Source: Phyllobacterium bourgognense
GTDB lineage: Bacteria > Pseudomonadota > Alphaproteobacteria > Rhizobiales > Rhizobiaceae
DNA: 64,000 bases
Reading direction: 5' to 3'
Assembly: GCF_003337575.1 (NCBI RefSeq)
Contig: NZ_QPJM01000006.1
Span: 62,001-126,000 of the forward strand
The notes below the pieces were generated by a model. The model saw only the letters and a program-made list of their open reading frames with translations. It was not told the origin of the DNA and ran no database searches. The translations under genes and the position numbers were made by a program. Of the stretch, positions 28,021-36,280 are shown in pieces (within the stretch, counting starts at the first letter, position 1; the number at the start of each line of letters is the position of its first letter).

Positions 28021-29337
28021 ATGAAAAATCTGTTGGCCAGCGTTTCGGCTGGCGTCATCGCAATTTTCAGCGCGCAAGCAGCACTTGGTGCAGATCTGCC
28101 GGGAAAGTTCGACGGCGTAACGATCGACGCCAAGCTTATCGGCGGACAGCAATATGAGCCGCTTTACGAGCGTATCGGCGAATGGGAAAAGCTGACCGGC
28201 GCCAAGGTCAACATCCTGTCGAAGAAGAACCATTTCGAACTCGACAAGGAGATAAAGTCGGATATTGCTTCAGGCAGCCTTAATTGGTGCGTTGGCTCAA
28301 ACCACTCGTCGTTCGCTCCGCAGTATCCCGATATCTATACCGACCTGAACAAGCTGCTTCCTGCGGAAGAAATCGCCGCCTTCGTTCCGACGAACATCAA
28401 GTCGTCGACGCTGGACGGCAAACTGGTCATGCTGCCGCGCGCGCAGTTCGACGTTTCCGCACTCTATTACCAGAAGAGTATTTATGCCGACGAGGCCAAC
28501 AAGAAGGCTTTCAAGGAAAAGTACGGTTATGATCTGACGCCGCCCGATACATGGCAGCAGGTCAGCGATCAGGCCATCTTCTTCACCAAGGCGCCGGATT
28601 TTTACGGCACGCAGTTTGCCGGCAAGGAAGAGGCGATCAACGGCCGTTTCTATGAAATGCTGATTGCTGACGGCGGCGAGTATATCGACAAGGACGGCAA
28701 GCCGGCCTTCAACTCCGAAGCCGGTGTCAAGGCGCTCGACTGGTTCGTCAATCTCTATAAAGCGAAAGCTGTTCCGGCAGGCACGACCAATTACCTCTGG
28801 GACGATCTCGGCCAGGGTTTTGCATCGGGCTCGATTGCCATCAATCTTGATTGGCCAGGCTGGGCGAGCTTCTTCAACGATCCGAAATCGTCGAAAGTGG
28901 CAGGCAACGTCGGCGTGAAGGTAGCGCCTGCGGGTTCCTCCGGCAAGCGCACTGGCTGGTCCGGTCATCATGGCTTCTCGGTGACGGAAGTCTGCGCCCA
29001 CAAGGACGCTGCGGCCTCGCTCGTCTGGTGGCTGACCAACGAGGACAGCCAGAAGCTCGAAGCCAAGGCCGGTCCCTTGCCGACACGCACGGCGGTCTGG
29101 GAATGGGACATTGAGCAGGCGAAGGGCGATCCCTACAAGACCGAAGTACTGAACGCCTTCCAGGAAGAAGCAAAGAGCGCGTTTCCGGTTCCGCCATTAG
29201 CCGAATGGATCGAGATTTCCAACGCCGTCTATCCGGAACTGCAATCGGCCATTCTTGGCGACAAGACGTCCAAGGAAGCACTCGACACCGCGGCCAAGAA
29301 GGCGACCGAAATCCTCCAGGATGCCGGCAAGCTTTGA
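28021..29337 (+). CDS. Sugar ABC transporter periplasmic binding protein
   Basis: The 438-residue protein starts at the ATG at 28021 behind GGAGGG; a longer open frame upstream covers the promoter and is not real. A signal peptide ends near AALGADLPG. The body is a family 1 carbohydrate-binding protein of the CUT1 class (YERIGEWEKLTGAKVNIL, then a NLDWPGWASFFNDP segment). It delivers sugar to the two permeases downstream. The locus suggests L-fucose or a related deoxysugar, not proven. Confidence 0.88.
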   Translation: MKNLLASVSAGVIAIFSAQAALGADLPGKFDGVTIDAKLIGGQQYEPLYERIGEWEKLTGAKVNILSKKNHFELDKEIKSDIASGSLNWCVGSNHSSFAPQYPDIYTDLNKLLPAEEIAAFVPTNIKSSTLDGKLVMLPRAQFDVSALYYQKSIYADEANKKAFKEKYGYDLTPPDTWQQVSDQAIFFTKAPDFYGTQFAGKEEAINGRFYEMLIADGGEYIDKDGKPAFNSEAGVKALDWFVNLYKAKAVPAGTTNYLWDDLGQGFASGSIAINLDWPGWASFFNDPKSSKVAGNVGVKVAPAGSSGKRTGWSGHHGFSVTEVCAHKDAAASLVWWLTNEDSQKLEAKAGPLPTRTAVWEWDIEQAKGDPYKTEVLNAFQEEAKSAFPVPPLAEWIEISNAVYPELQSAILGDKTSKEALDTAAKKATEILQDAGKL

Positions 29338-29351
29338 TGGCAGGCACTGCG

Positions 29352-29474
29352 GTCCCTCTCTCTTGTGGGGAGGGAGGGACTTCAGGTGCGGGGCGAAGCT
29401 TTCGATCAGCACAGCACGAGAAACGGGTAACACCCTCCCGGCTGCTTCGCAGCCACCTCCCCACAAGGGGAAGG
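29352..29474. repeat. GC-rich inverted repeat between binding-protein and permease genes
   Basis: CCCTCTCTCTTGTGGGGAGG at its left end matches the reverse of CCTCCCCACAAGGGG at its right end, with a small GGCTGCTTCGCAGCC hairpin inside. It belongs to the same family as 19400-19542. Its intercistronic position would allow uneven expression of binding protein and permeases. Confidence 0.7.
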
Positions 29475-29514
29475 TTGAAGCGGAAATGCAGAGTCCAGAA
29501 GGCCCATATTTCAG

Positions 29515-30411
29515 ATGAAATTTCCCAAACTATCAGCGCCGACGCTTCTGCTGCTGCCTGCCATCATTGTACTCGCCGCCGTTATCGTGCTGCCGTTGCT
29601 GTTCTCGCTCTATTCGAGCTTCACGCCATTCCGGCTGACAAAGCCTGAATCGATCTGGGTATTCATCGGCGTTCGCAACTACGTGAGCGTTCTGACCAAC
29701 TACGAGTTCTGGGCGGCGTTTGGCCGTACGGTCCTGCTCCTGACCATCGCACTGAATGCCGAGATGTTCCTCGGCCTTGGCCTTGCGATGCTGGTCAACA
29801 AGGCGACGCGCGGTCAACGCATCTTGCGGACATTGATGATGTTCCCGATGATGTTCTCGCCGGTACTGGTCGGCTTCCAGTTCAAGTTCCTGTTCAACGA
29901 CAATATCGGCTTCATCAATAATGCGCTGCAGTCGCTCGGACTGACCACCAATGCGATACCCTGGCTGATCGACGGCAATCTGGCGCTGTTTTCAATCATC
30001 ATTGCCGAGGTGTGGTCTTCAACGTCCGTCTTTGCCATCCTGATCCTGGCTGGACTGCTGGCAATGCCCCAGGAACCGGTTGAAGCGGCGCGGGTCGATG
30101 GCTGCACGCCATGGCAGACATTCCGCTACGTCACCTGGCCATATCTGATGCCCTTTGCCTTTATCGCCATGACGATACGATCGCTGGATGTGGCGCGGGC
30201 CTATGACATCGTGAAGATCATGACCGATGGCGGGCCGGCCAAACGCACCGAACTCCTGTGGACACTGGTCGGACGCACGGCCTATAGCGATGCGCGCATG
30301 GGCCTTGCCAATGCCATGGCATATATCTCGATCCTGCTTTCGATCCTGTTCACCGTATATTTCTTCAGAAAACTCGCTGCCGCGCGCCAGCAAATCGGAG
30401 CGGAGTGGTAA
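29515..30411 (+). CDS. Sugar ABC transporter permease 1 (CUT1)
   Basis: The 298-residue protein has six membrane segments, the first at about residues 13-32 (LPAIIVLAAVIVLPLLFSLY). The cytoplasmic EAA loop is EAARVDGCTPWQTFRYVTWPYL near residue 195. It is the MalF/UgpA-like partner of the next gene, with which it nearly abuts (stop at 30411, next ATG at 30413). Confidence 0.92.
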   Translation: MKFPKLSAPTLLLLPAIIVLAAVIVLPLLFSLYSSFTPFRLTKPESIWVFIGVRNYVSVLTNYEFWAAFGRTVLLLTIALNAEMFLGLGLAMLVNKATRGQRILRTLMMFPMMFSPVLVGFQFKFLFNDNIGFINNALQSLGLTTNAIPWLIDGNLALFSIIIAEVWSSTSVFAILILAGLLAMPQEPVEAARVDGCTPWQTFRYVTWPYLMPFAFIAMTIRSLDVARAYDIVKIMTDGGPAKRTELLWTLVGRTAYSDARMGLANAMAYISILLSILFTVYFFRKLAAARQQIGAEW

Positions 30412-30412
30412 G

Positions 30413-31279
30413 ATGGACAAGAACAGTTCTCATCGCCTGAAACGCCGCTGGCTCAAAGTCGCGCATTTTATAGGCCTGTTCCTGGCGATGCTGGTCATCT
30501 GCATGCCGGGCCTGTGGATTGTCTTGAGTTCGCTACGACCGACAGTCGAGATCATGGCGAAGCCACCGGTGTGGATACCGCGCGACATCTCGCTCGACGC
30601 CTATCGTGCCATGTTTGGCGGCGCCGGGCAGGGCGGCATTCCGGTGTGGGAATATTTCCGCAATTCCCTGATCATTTCGATCACCTCGACAATCATTGCG
30701 CTGATCATCGGCATGGCTGGCGGATATGCTTTTGCGCGCTACAAGTTCAAGGGAAAATCGGGTGTGTTCCTCGGGTTCATGCTGACACGCGCTGTCCCGG
30801 GTATCGCATTGTCGCTGCCGCTGTTCATGATCTTTGCCCGTGTCGGCATCATCGACACGCATTTCGCAATGATCCTCATCTACGTGGCGCTGAACGTGCC
30901 GTTCACGATCTGGCTGATCGACGGCTTCTTCCGGCAGGTGCCGAAGGATCTGGCGGAAGCCGCACAGATCGACGGCTGCACGCGCTGGCAGGCGTTCTGG
31001 CAGGTCGAGTTTCCACTGGCGGGACCAGGTATCGCGTCGGCAGGCATCTTCGCTTTCCTCACCTCGTGGAACGAATATGCGCTTGCATCGCAGATCACGC
31101 GGTCGGTGAATTCGAAGACGCTGCCGGTCGGCCTTCTCGACTATACATCGGAGTTCACCATCGACTGGCGCGGCATGTGCGCGCTTGCGGTAGTGATGAT
31201 CATTCCGGCGCTGACTTTAACGTTTATCATTCAGAAGCATCTCGTATCCGGACTGACGTTCGGCGCGGTGAAAGGTTAA
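30413..31279 (+). CDS. Sugar ABC transporter permease 2 (CUT1)
   Basis: The 288-residue protein starts at MDKNSSHRLK; the longer open frame lies inside the upstream permease. It has six membrane segments and the EAA loop (AEAAQIDGCTRWQAFWQVEFPL) near residue 190. It is the MalG/UgpE-like half of the importer channel. The ATPase gene follows 6 bp after its stop. Confidence 0.92.
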   Translation: MDKNSSHRLKRRWLKVAHFIGLFLAMLVICMPGLWIVLSSLRPTVEIMAKPPVWIPRDISLDAYRAMFGGAGQGGIPVWEYFRNSLIISITSTIIALIIGMAGGYAFARYKFKGKSGVFLGFMLTRAVPGIALSLPLFMIFARVGIIDTHFAMILIYVALNVPFTIWLIDGFFRQVPKDLAEAAQIDGCTRWQAFWQVEFPLAGPGIASAGIFAFLTSWNEYALASQITRSVNSKTLPVGLLDYTSEFTIDWRGMCALAVVMIIPALTLTFIIQKHLVSGLTFGAVKG

Positions 31280-31285
31280 CTTGTC

Positions 31286-32383
31286 ATGGCTCCCGTAACA
31301 CTCAAAAAGCTCGTCAAGAGTTATGGCAATGTCGATGTGGTCCATGGCATCGACCTTGAGGTCAAGGACCGCGAATTCATCGCCCTGGTTGGCCCCTCCG
31401 GCTGCGGAAAATCCACGACACTGCGCATGATCGCCGGGCTCGAGGACATCAGTGGCGGCATCGTTGAAATTGGCGGCAAGCCGGTGAACGACCTGCCGCC
31501 GCGTGCGCGCAACATCTCGATGGTATTCCAGTCCTATGCGCTCTATCCGCATATGACAGTACGCGAGAACATGGGCTTCTCGCTGAAGATCGGCAAAGTC
31601 GCGCAAGCCGAGATCGATACGCGGGTCAACGAGGCTGCGGCGATCCTCGATCTCGACAAATATATGGACCGCCGTCCGTCGCAACTTTCCGGCGGTCAGC
31701 GTCAGCGCGTGGCCATGGGCCGGGCGATCGTCCGCAAGCCGGACATATTCCTGTTCGACGAACCTCTCTCTAACCTCGATGCAAAATTGCGCACGCAGGT
31801 GCGTACCGAGATCAAGCGATTGCACGCGAGGGTGCAGGCGACGATGATTTATGTAACGCATGATCAGGTTGAGGCGATGACGCTATCCGACCGCATCGTT
31901 ATCATGCGCGATGGACATATCGAGCAGGTCGGCACACCCGAGGAAGTGTTCAAGCGGCCGGCCACGCGGTTCGTCGCCGGGTTTATCGGTTCTCCGCCGA
32001 TGAATCTCAACGAGGCGACTGTGGATAATGGAAAGTTGGTTTTTGCCGGCGGGCAGAACCTGCCACTGCCGGCGGAGTTCCGCAGCAAGGTTACGGCCGG
32101 CGACAAAGTGATTTTCGGCCTGCGCCCCGATGATATTTACCCGACAGGGCACGGCATCAATTCCGGCGAAGCGACAGACGTGCACGAAATGGAACTGCCT
32201 GTTTCGATCACGGAGCCGCTCGGCAATGAGACGTTGCTTTTCATAACCATGGCAGAGCGCGAATGGGTATCACGCATGCTCAATCCTCGCACCATAGACA
32301 CCGGTGAAATGGTAAAATTCAGTTTCGACCTGTCGCAGGCGCATCTGTTCTCGCCTGAAACCGGCAAAACTTTGCGGGGATAG
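31286..32383 (+). CDS. Sugar ABC transporter ATP-binding protein (UgpC/MsmK type)
   Basis: The 365-residue protein has Walker A GPSGCGKST near residue 38, signature LSGGQRQR, Walker B IFLFDEPLSNLD and the HDQVEAM switch. A C-terminal MalK-type TOBE/OB domain follows from about residue 240. It powers the sugar importer. The gap to the next gene is only 4 bp, so the importer and catabolic genes form one operon. Confidence 0.93.
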   Translation: MAPVTLKKLVKSYGNVDVVHGIDLEVKDREFIALVGPSGCGKSTTLRMIAGLEDISGGIVEIGGKPVNDLPPRARNISMVFQSYALYPHMTVRENMGFSLKIGKVAQAEIDTRVNEAAAILDLDKYMDRRPSQLSGGQRQRVAMGRAIVRKPDIFLFDEPLSNLDAKLRTQVRTEIKRLHARVQATMIYVTHDQVEAMTLSDRIVIMRDGHIEQVGTPEEVFKRPATRFVAGFIGSPPMNLNEATVDNGKLVFAGGQNLPLPAEFRSKVTAGDKVIFGLRPDDIYPTGHGINSGEATDVHEMELPVSITEPLGNETLLFITMAEREWVSRMLNPRTIDTGEMVKFSFDLSQAHLFSPETGKTLRG

Positions 32384-32387
32384 TGCT

Positions 32388-33500
32388 ATGGCCAAGATCG
32401 AAAAAGTTGAATTGCGCATGGTGGATTTGCCGCCAAAGGTGCTGCGTACCGATGCGATCCAGAGCTTTGTCAGCCAGGAGACGCCGATCGTTACTATCAC
32501 CGACAGCGATGGTGCGGTGGGGACAGGCTACAGCTATACGATTGGCACCGGCGGCTCCTCCGTGATGCGGCTGTTGTCCGATCATCTGGCACCGCGTCTC
32601 CTCGGCAAGGATGCGGACCAGATCGAAGCAATCTGGCGCGAGCTTGAGTTTGCTACCCATGCGACGACCATCGGTGCCATCACGGCGATCGCCCTTGCCG
32701 CCGTCGACATAGCGCTCTGGGATTTGCGCGCGAAGAAGCAGGGCCTGCCGCTATGGAAGCTGGCAGGCGGCGCCAAGGATCGCTGCCCACTTTATACTAC
32801 CGAGGGTGGCTGGCTTCATATCGAGAAGCAGGCGCTGGTTGACGACGCGCTGCAGGCGAAGGCCAAGGGTTTCAAGGGGGCGAAGGTCAAGATCGGCCGC
32901 CCGCATGGCTCCGAGGATCTGGACCGGCTGTCGGCAGTTCGCGACGCGGTTGGTTCCGGTTTCGAGATCATGACCGACGCCAATCAGGGCTTTACTTTGG
33001 ACGAGGCCATTCGCCGTTCACAGGTGCTGCGCGACATCGATCTTGCCTGGTTTGAAGAACCGCTACCTGCGGATGACATTGACGGTCACGTGCGGCTTTC
33101 GTCGGCAACCCAGACGCCGATTGCCGTCGGCGAGTCGCTTTATTCAATCCGGCATTTCCGCGAGTACATGCAAAAGCGCGCCTGCTCCATCGTTCAGGTC
33201 GACGTCGGTCGCATTGGCGGGATCACGCCCTGGCTGAAGGTGGCACACACGGCAGAGGCGTTCGACATGCCGGTCTGTCCGCATTTTCTGATGGAGCTGC
33301 ATGTAAGCCTGACCTGCGCTGTGCAGAACGGCAAATATGTCGAGTATATTCCGCAGCTGGATGACCTTACCCACACACAGATTCGTATCGAGAATGGCTA
33401 TGCGATTGCGCCGTCCGAGCCCGGCATAGGTATAGACTGGGACTGGGATGCGGTGAAAGGTCGAAGCGTCGACGAATTCACGACCGAGATAAGGGTCTGA
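32388..33500 (+). CDS. Enolase-superfamily (mandelate racemase/muconate lactonizing type) sugar-acid dehydratase
   Basis: The 370-residue protein shows the family residues in order: KVKIG near residue 166 (acid/base Lys), TDANQ near 197 (metal Asp), WFEEPL near 222 (metal Glu), AVGESL near 248 (metal Glu), and VQVDVGRIGG with CPHF near 298 (Asp-His dyad). This set points to dehydration or epimerisation of an acid sugar. It is the second enolase-superfamily gene in this locus besides the fuconate-dehydratase-like one, so the operon may process two sugar acids. The exact substrate is not readable from sequence. Confidence 0.85.
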   Translation: MAKIEKVELRMVDLPPKVLRTDAIQSFVSQETPIVTITDSDGAVGTGYSYTIGTGGSSVMRLLSDHLAPRLLGKDADQIEAIWRELEFATHATTIGAITAIALAAVDIALWDLRAKKQGLPLWKLAGGAKDRCPLYTTEGGWLHIEKQALVDDALQAKAKGFKGAKVKIGRPHGSEDLDRLSAVRDAVGSGFEIMTDANQGFTLDEAIRRSQVLRDIDLAWFEEPLPADDIDGHVRLSSATQTPIAVGESLYSIRHFREYMQKRACSIVQVDVGRIGGITPWLKVAHTAEAFDMPVCPHFLMELHVSLTCAVQNGKYVEYIPQLDDLTHTQIRIENGYAIAPSEPGIGIDWDWDAVKGRSVDEFTTEIRV

Positions 33501-33502
33501 CG

Positions 33503-33832
33503 ATGCAACGAATGGGTATGACGATCGGGCTGAATGCGGACAACGTCGCCGAGTACAAGCGGCTGCATGCAGCGGTGTGGCCGGAAATCCTTGAGCTGAT
33601 ATCAAGCTGCAACATCCGCAATTACACGATCTTCCTGCGCGAACCGGAGAACATCCTGTTCGGCACATGGGAATATCACGGCACAGATTTCGCGGCAGAT
33701 ATGGAAAAAATGGCTGCCAATCCGAAGAACAAGGAATGGTGGGCTGTGTGCATGCCCTGTCAGGTACCGCTCGCAACGCGGGCCGAAGGCGAGTGGTGGG
33801 CGATGATGGACGAAGTGTTCCATCTCGATTGA
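33503..33832 (+). CDS. L-rhamnose/L-fucose mutarotase-type protein (RhaM family)
   Basis: The 109-residue single-domain protein has the RhaM-family pattern: MGMTIGLNADNVAEYKRLHA with the catalytic His, WPEILELISSCNIRNYTIFL, and a WWAVCMPCQ stretch. Family members interconvert alpha and beta anomers of deoxyhexoses, which suits a pathway that starts with a sugar 1-dehydrogenase. It begins 2 bp after the preceding stop codon. Confidence 0.85.
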   Translation: MQRMGMTIGLNADNVAEYKRLHAAVWPEILELISSCNIRNYTIFLREPENILFGTWEYHGTDFAADMEKMAANPKNKEWWAVCMPCQVPLATRAEGEWWAMMDEVFHLD

Positions 33833-33843
33833 AGGACCGCATA

Positions 33844-34917
33844 ATGAGTTTTGACCCTATAACCTTGCAGCAAAGCTGGCCGCTTCCGGCGAAGCCACGC
33901 CCGATCGTGACCTTCGGCGCGGGCAGCATCGTCGGCGATGCGCACTATCCAGCTTACAGGAAAGGCGGATTTCCTATCGCCGGGCTGTTCGATCCCGATC
34001 AGGCCAAGGCAAAAAAGCTGGCCGATGAATGGGGCGTTACAGCGTACGGCTCCGTCGATGAGGCTGCCGCAGTGGAAAACGCGATCTTCGATCTTGCGAC
34101 ACCACCTTCACGTCATGCCGATATATTGAAGGCCCTGCCGGAGGGTTCCTTTGCGTTGATCCAGAAGCCGATGGGCAGCGATCTTGCGGAAGCTTCCGAA
34201 ATCCTTCGCATCTGCCGCGAGCGCAATATCACCGCTGCGGTCAATTTCCAGCTGCGCTTTGCACCGATGATGCTCGCGCTGAAAGATGCGATCGCGCAAG
34301 GGCGGTTAGGTGAAGTCGTCGATTTCGATGCGTGGCTCGCCTTGGACACGCCGTGGTCCCTGTGGCCATTTTTGGACGGCTTGCCGCGCGTCGAGATCGC
34401 CATGCACTCGATCCACTATATCGACCTGATCCGGCAGATCCTCGGCAACCCGCTCGGTGTCCACGCCAAGACACTCGGCCATCCCAACCACAAGGTGGCG
34501 CAGACGCGAACGAGTGCGATCCTCGACTATGGCGACAAGGTGCGTTGCTCGCTGTCGGTCAATCATGATCACAAGTTCGGGCGCAAATTCCAGGCCTGCG
34601 AATTCCGCGTCAGCGGCACCGACGGCGCGGCCTATGTGAAGCTCGGCGTCAATCTCGACTACCCGCGCGGCGAGCCGGACGAATTGATGATTTATCCGAA
34701 GGGCGGGTCTGACTGGATGAACGTACCCTTGCTGGGTGCATGGTTTCCTGATGCTTTCGTTGGGCGCATGGCCAACCTGCAGCGCTTCGCCAGCGGCGAG
34801 GACAAGGAACTCGTCAGTTCCGTCGAGGATTCGTGGCACACAATGGCGCTGGTCGAAGCAGCCTACCAATCCAGCGCGGCCCCGGCAACGCCGCTTGCTC
34901 TGAAGCCGGGGGCCTGA
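33844..34917 (+). CDS. Gfo/Idh/MocA-family oxidoreductase
   Basis: The 357-residue protein starts at the ATG at 33844; the longer frame lies inside the mutarotase gene. The N-terminal Rossmann part has TFGAGSIVGDAHYPAY and the C-terminal half is a GFO_IDH_MocA alpha/beta sheet. The usual EKP catalytic motif reads IQKPMGSDL, with Gln in place of Glu while the catalytic Lys is kept. It could be the sugar 1-dehydrogenase of the locus, but this is inference from context. Confidence 0.83.
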   Translation: MSFDPITLQQSWPLPAKPRPIVTFGAGSIVGDAHYPAYRKGGFPIAGLFDPDQAKAKKLADEWGVTAYGSVDEAAAVENAIFDLATPPSRHADILKALPEGSFALIQKPMGSDLAEASEILRICRERNITAAVNFQLRFAPMMLALKDAIAQGRLGEVVDFDAWLALDTPWSLWPFLDGLPRVEIAMHSIHYIDLIRQILGNPLGVHAKTLGHPNHKVAQTRTSAILDYGDKVRCSLSVNHDHKFGRKFQACEFRVSGTDGAAYVKLGVNLDYPRGEPDELMIYPKGGSDWMNVPLLGAWFPDAFVGRMANLQRFASGEDKELVSSVEDSWHTMALVEAAYQSSAAPATPLALKPGA

Positions 34918-35373
34918 ATGTCCGAACAAGCCATCTATTTCGAGGACTATGAACTCGGGCATGTGCGTGTCACGACGGGACGCACCATTACCGAGACTGA
35001 TTTCGTGGTGCACGCCGGCCATACGGGCGATTTCTTTCCGCATCACATGGACGCGGAATTTGCGAAGACCACCCCCTTTGGTCAGCGCGTTGCCCATGGC
35101 ACGATGATCTTTTCAATCGGCGTTGGGCTGACCGCAAGCCTGATCAATCCGGTGGCGTTTTCCTATGGCTATGATCGCCTGCGCTTCGTTCGGCCGGTTT
35201 TCATTGGCGATACGATCCGCACACGCGTAACAATCAGCGCCAAGGATGATGACCCGAAGCGGTCCGGCAGCGGACGCGTCGTCGAGCGTTGCGAGGTCAT
35301 CAACCAACGTGACGAGGTCGTGCTTGCGGCCGACCACATCCTCATAGCCGAGCGCAAGAGCAAGGCGACATAA
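34918..35373 (+). CDS. MaoC-like hot-dog dehydratase
   Basis: The 151-residue hot-dog fold protein has the hydratase 2 pattern: [21 protein letters not shown] with Asp and His near residue 22-40, then [15 protein letters not shown]. The ATG follows directly after the previous stop codon, so the two are translationally coupled. MaoC proteins add or remove water from acyl-CoA or related alkenes. Its role in a sugar-acid operon is unclear, possibly handling a diketo or enoyl intermediate. Confidence 0.83.
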   Translation: MSEQAIYFEDYELGHVRVTTGRTITETDFVVHAGHTGDFFPHHMDAEFAKTTPFGQRVAHGTMIFSIGVGLTASLINPVAFSYGYDRLRFVRPVFIGDTIRTRVTISAKDDDPKRSGSGRVVERCEVINQRDEVVLAADHILIAERKSKAT

Positions 35374-35391
35374 AGCGATTGGAGATTTGCA

Positions 35392-36126
35392 ATGACTGGT
35401 AAGCTTGAAGGCAAGCGGGTTTTGATCACAGCCGCAGGGCAGGGCATTGGACGCGCCTCGGTGCTTGCGTTCGCCCGCGAAGGCGCAATCGTGCACGCGA
35501 CGGATATCAACCAGCAACTGCTGGATGCACTGCCGAGAGAGGCGGGGATCAAGCCGCGCAAGCTCGACGTGCTGAAGACGGACGAAGTCAATCAGGTGAT
35601 CGGCGAACTTGGTGCAATCGACGTGCTGTTCAATTGCGCCGGGTTCGTCCACGGCGGCTCGATTCTCGAAATGCCGGATGCTGACCTGGACTTCGCGTTG
35701 GACCTCAATGTCCGCGCCATGATCCGAACGATCAGGGCCGTCCTGCCGGGTATGATCGAGCGCAAGGATGGCGCGATCGTCAATATGTCGTCTGTCGCCA
35801 GCAGCGTTAAGGGCGTGCCGAACCGCTTTGCCTATGGTGTGACCAAAGCTGCTGTCTTGGGCCTGACCAAGGCGGTGGCGGCCGACTACATCACGCAGGG
35901 CATCCGCTGCAACGCCATCTGTCCGGGTACGGTTGAAAGCCCGTCGCTAGAACAGCGCATGCGTGCTGGCGGCGACTATGACGCGACGCGGGCAGCTTTC
36001 ATCTCGCGCCAGCCGATGGGGCGTCTCGGCTTGCCGGAAGAGATCGCTGACCTCGCTGTCTATCTCGCCGGTGCGACCTATACGACTGGCCAAGCATATA
36101 ACATTGATGGCGGCTGGACCGTCTAG
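35392..36126 (+). CDS. SDR dehydrogenase (2-keto-3-deoxy-L-fuconate dehydrogenase-like)
   Basis: The 244-residue short-chain dehydrogenase has the cofactor turn TAAGQGIGRAS, ATDIN after beta-2 (NAD preference), NMSSVASSVKG with the catalytic Ser, and YGVTKAAVLGLTK with the YxxxK pair. SSVASSVKGVPNR and the IRCNAICPGTVESPS segment closely resemble the animal DHRS6/BDH2 group and the bacterial 2-keto-3-deoxy-L-fuconate dehydrogenases. That activity is the next step after the fuconate dehydratase encoded downstream. Confidence in SDR is high and in the substrate moderate. Confidence 0.85.
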   Translation: MTGKLEGKRVLITAAGQGIGRASVLAFAREGAIVHATDINQQLLDALPREAGIKPRKLDVLKTDEVNQVIGELGAIDVLFNCAGFVHGGSILEMPDADLDFALDLNVRAMIRTIRAVLPGMIERKDGAIVNMSSVASSVKGVPNRFAYGVTKAAVLGLTKAVAADYITQGIRCNAICPGTVESPSLEQRMRAGGDYDATRAAFISRQPMGRLGLPEEIADLAVYLAGATYTTGQAYNIDGGWTV

Positions 36127-36266
36127 AGACCTTTGCCAATCCATCCTGATGGCCATCTGATGCGATTTTCTCCGCTTCCGGTGCTCATGGACGAAAATGT
36201 CCACTGCGCTCCGGTTCTCGAAAATCACACCAGCTGCCTCATCAAGCTGAATTCTCAAATGTCTCT
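36125..36266. repeat. Stop-codon-abutting palindromic element, copy A
   Basis: This element of about 142 bp begins inside the TAG stop of the SDR gene and ends 14 bp before the next ATG. The outer arms AGAGACCTTTG and CAAATGTCTCT pair imperfectly. The conserved middle has GATTTTC/GAAAATC arms around CCGGTGCTCATGGAC and GTCCACTGCGCTCCGG. See copies at 49930, 51695, 52901, 63549 and the diverged one at 37864. Confidence 0.85.
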
Positions 36267-36280
36267 ATTGGAGTAACATT

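Noticed and set aside
35947-36258. Recurring peptide with VHEHRKRRKSH in minus-strand frames at several intergenic sites
   Set aside because: It is the translation of the palindromic element in one frame; the conserved feature is the DNA palindrome, and frames differ in start and end at each copy.
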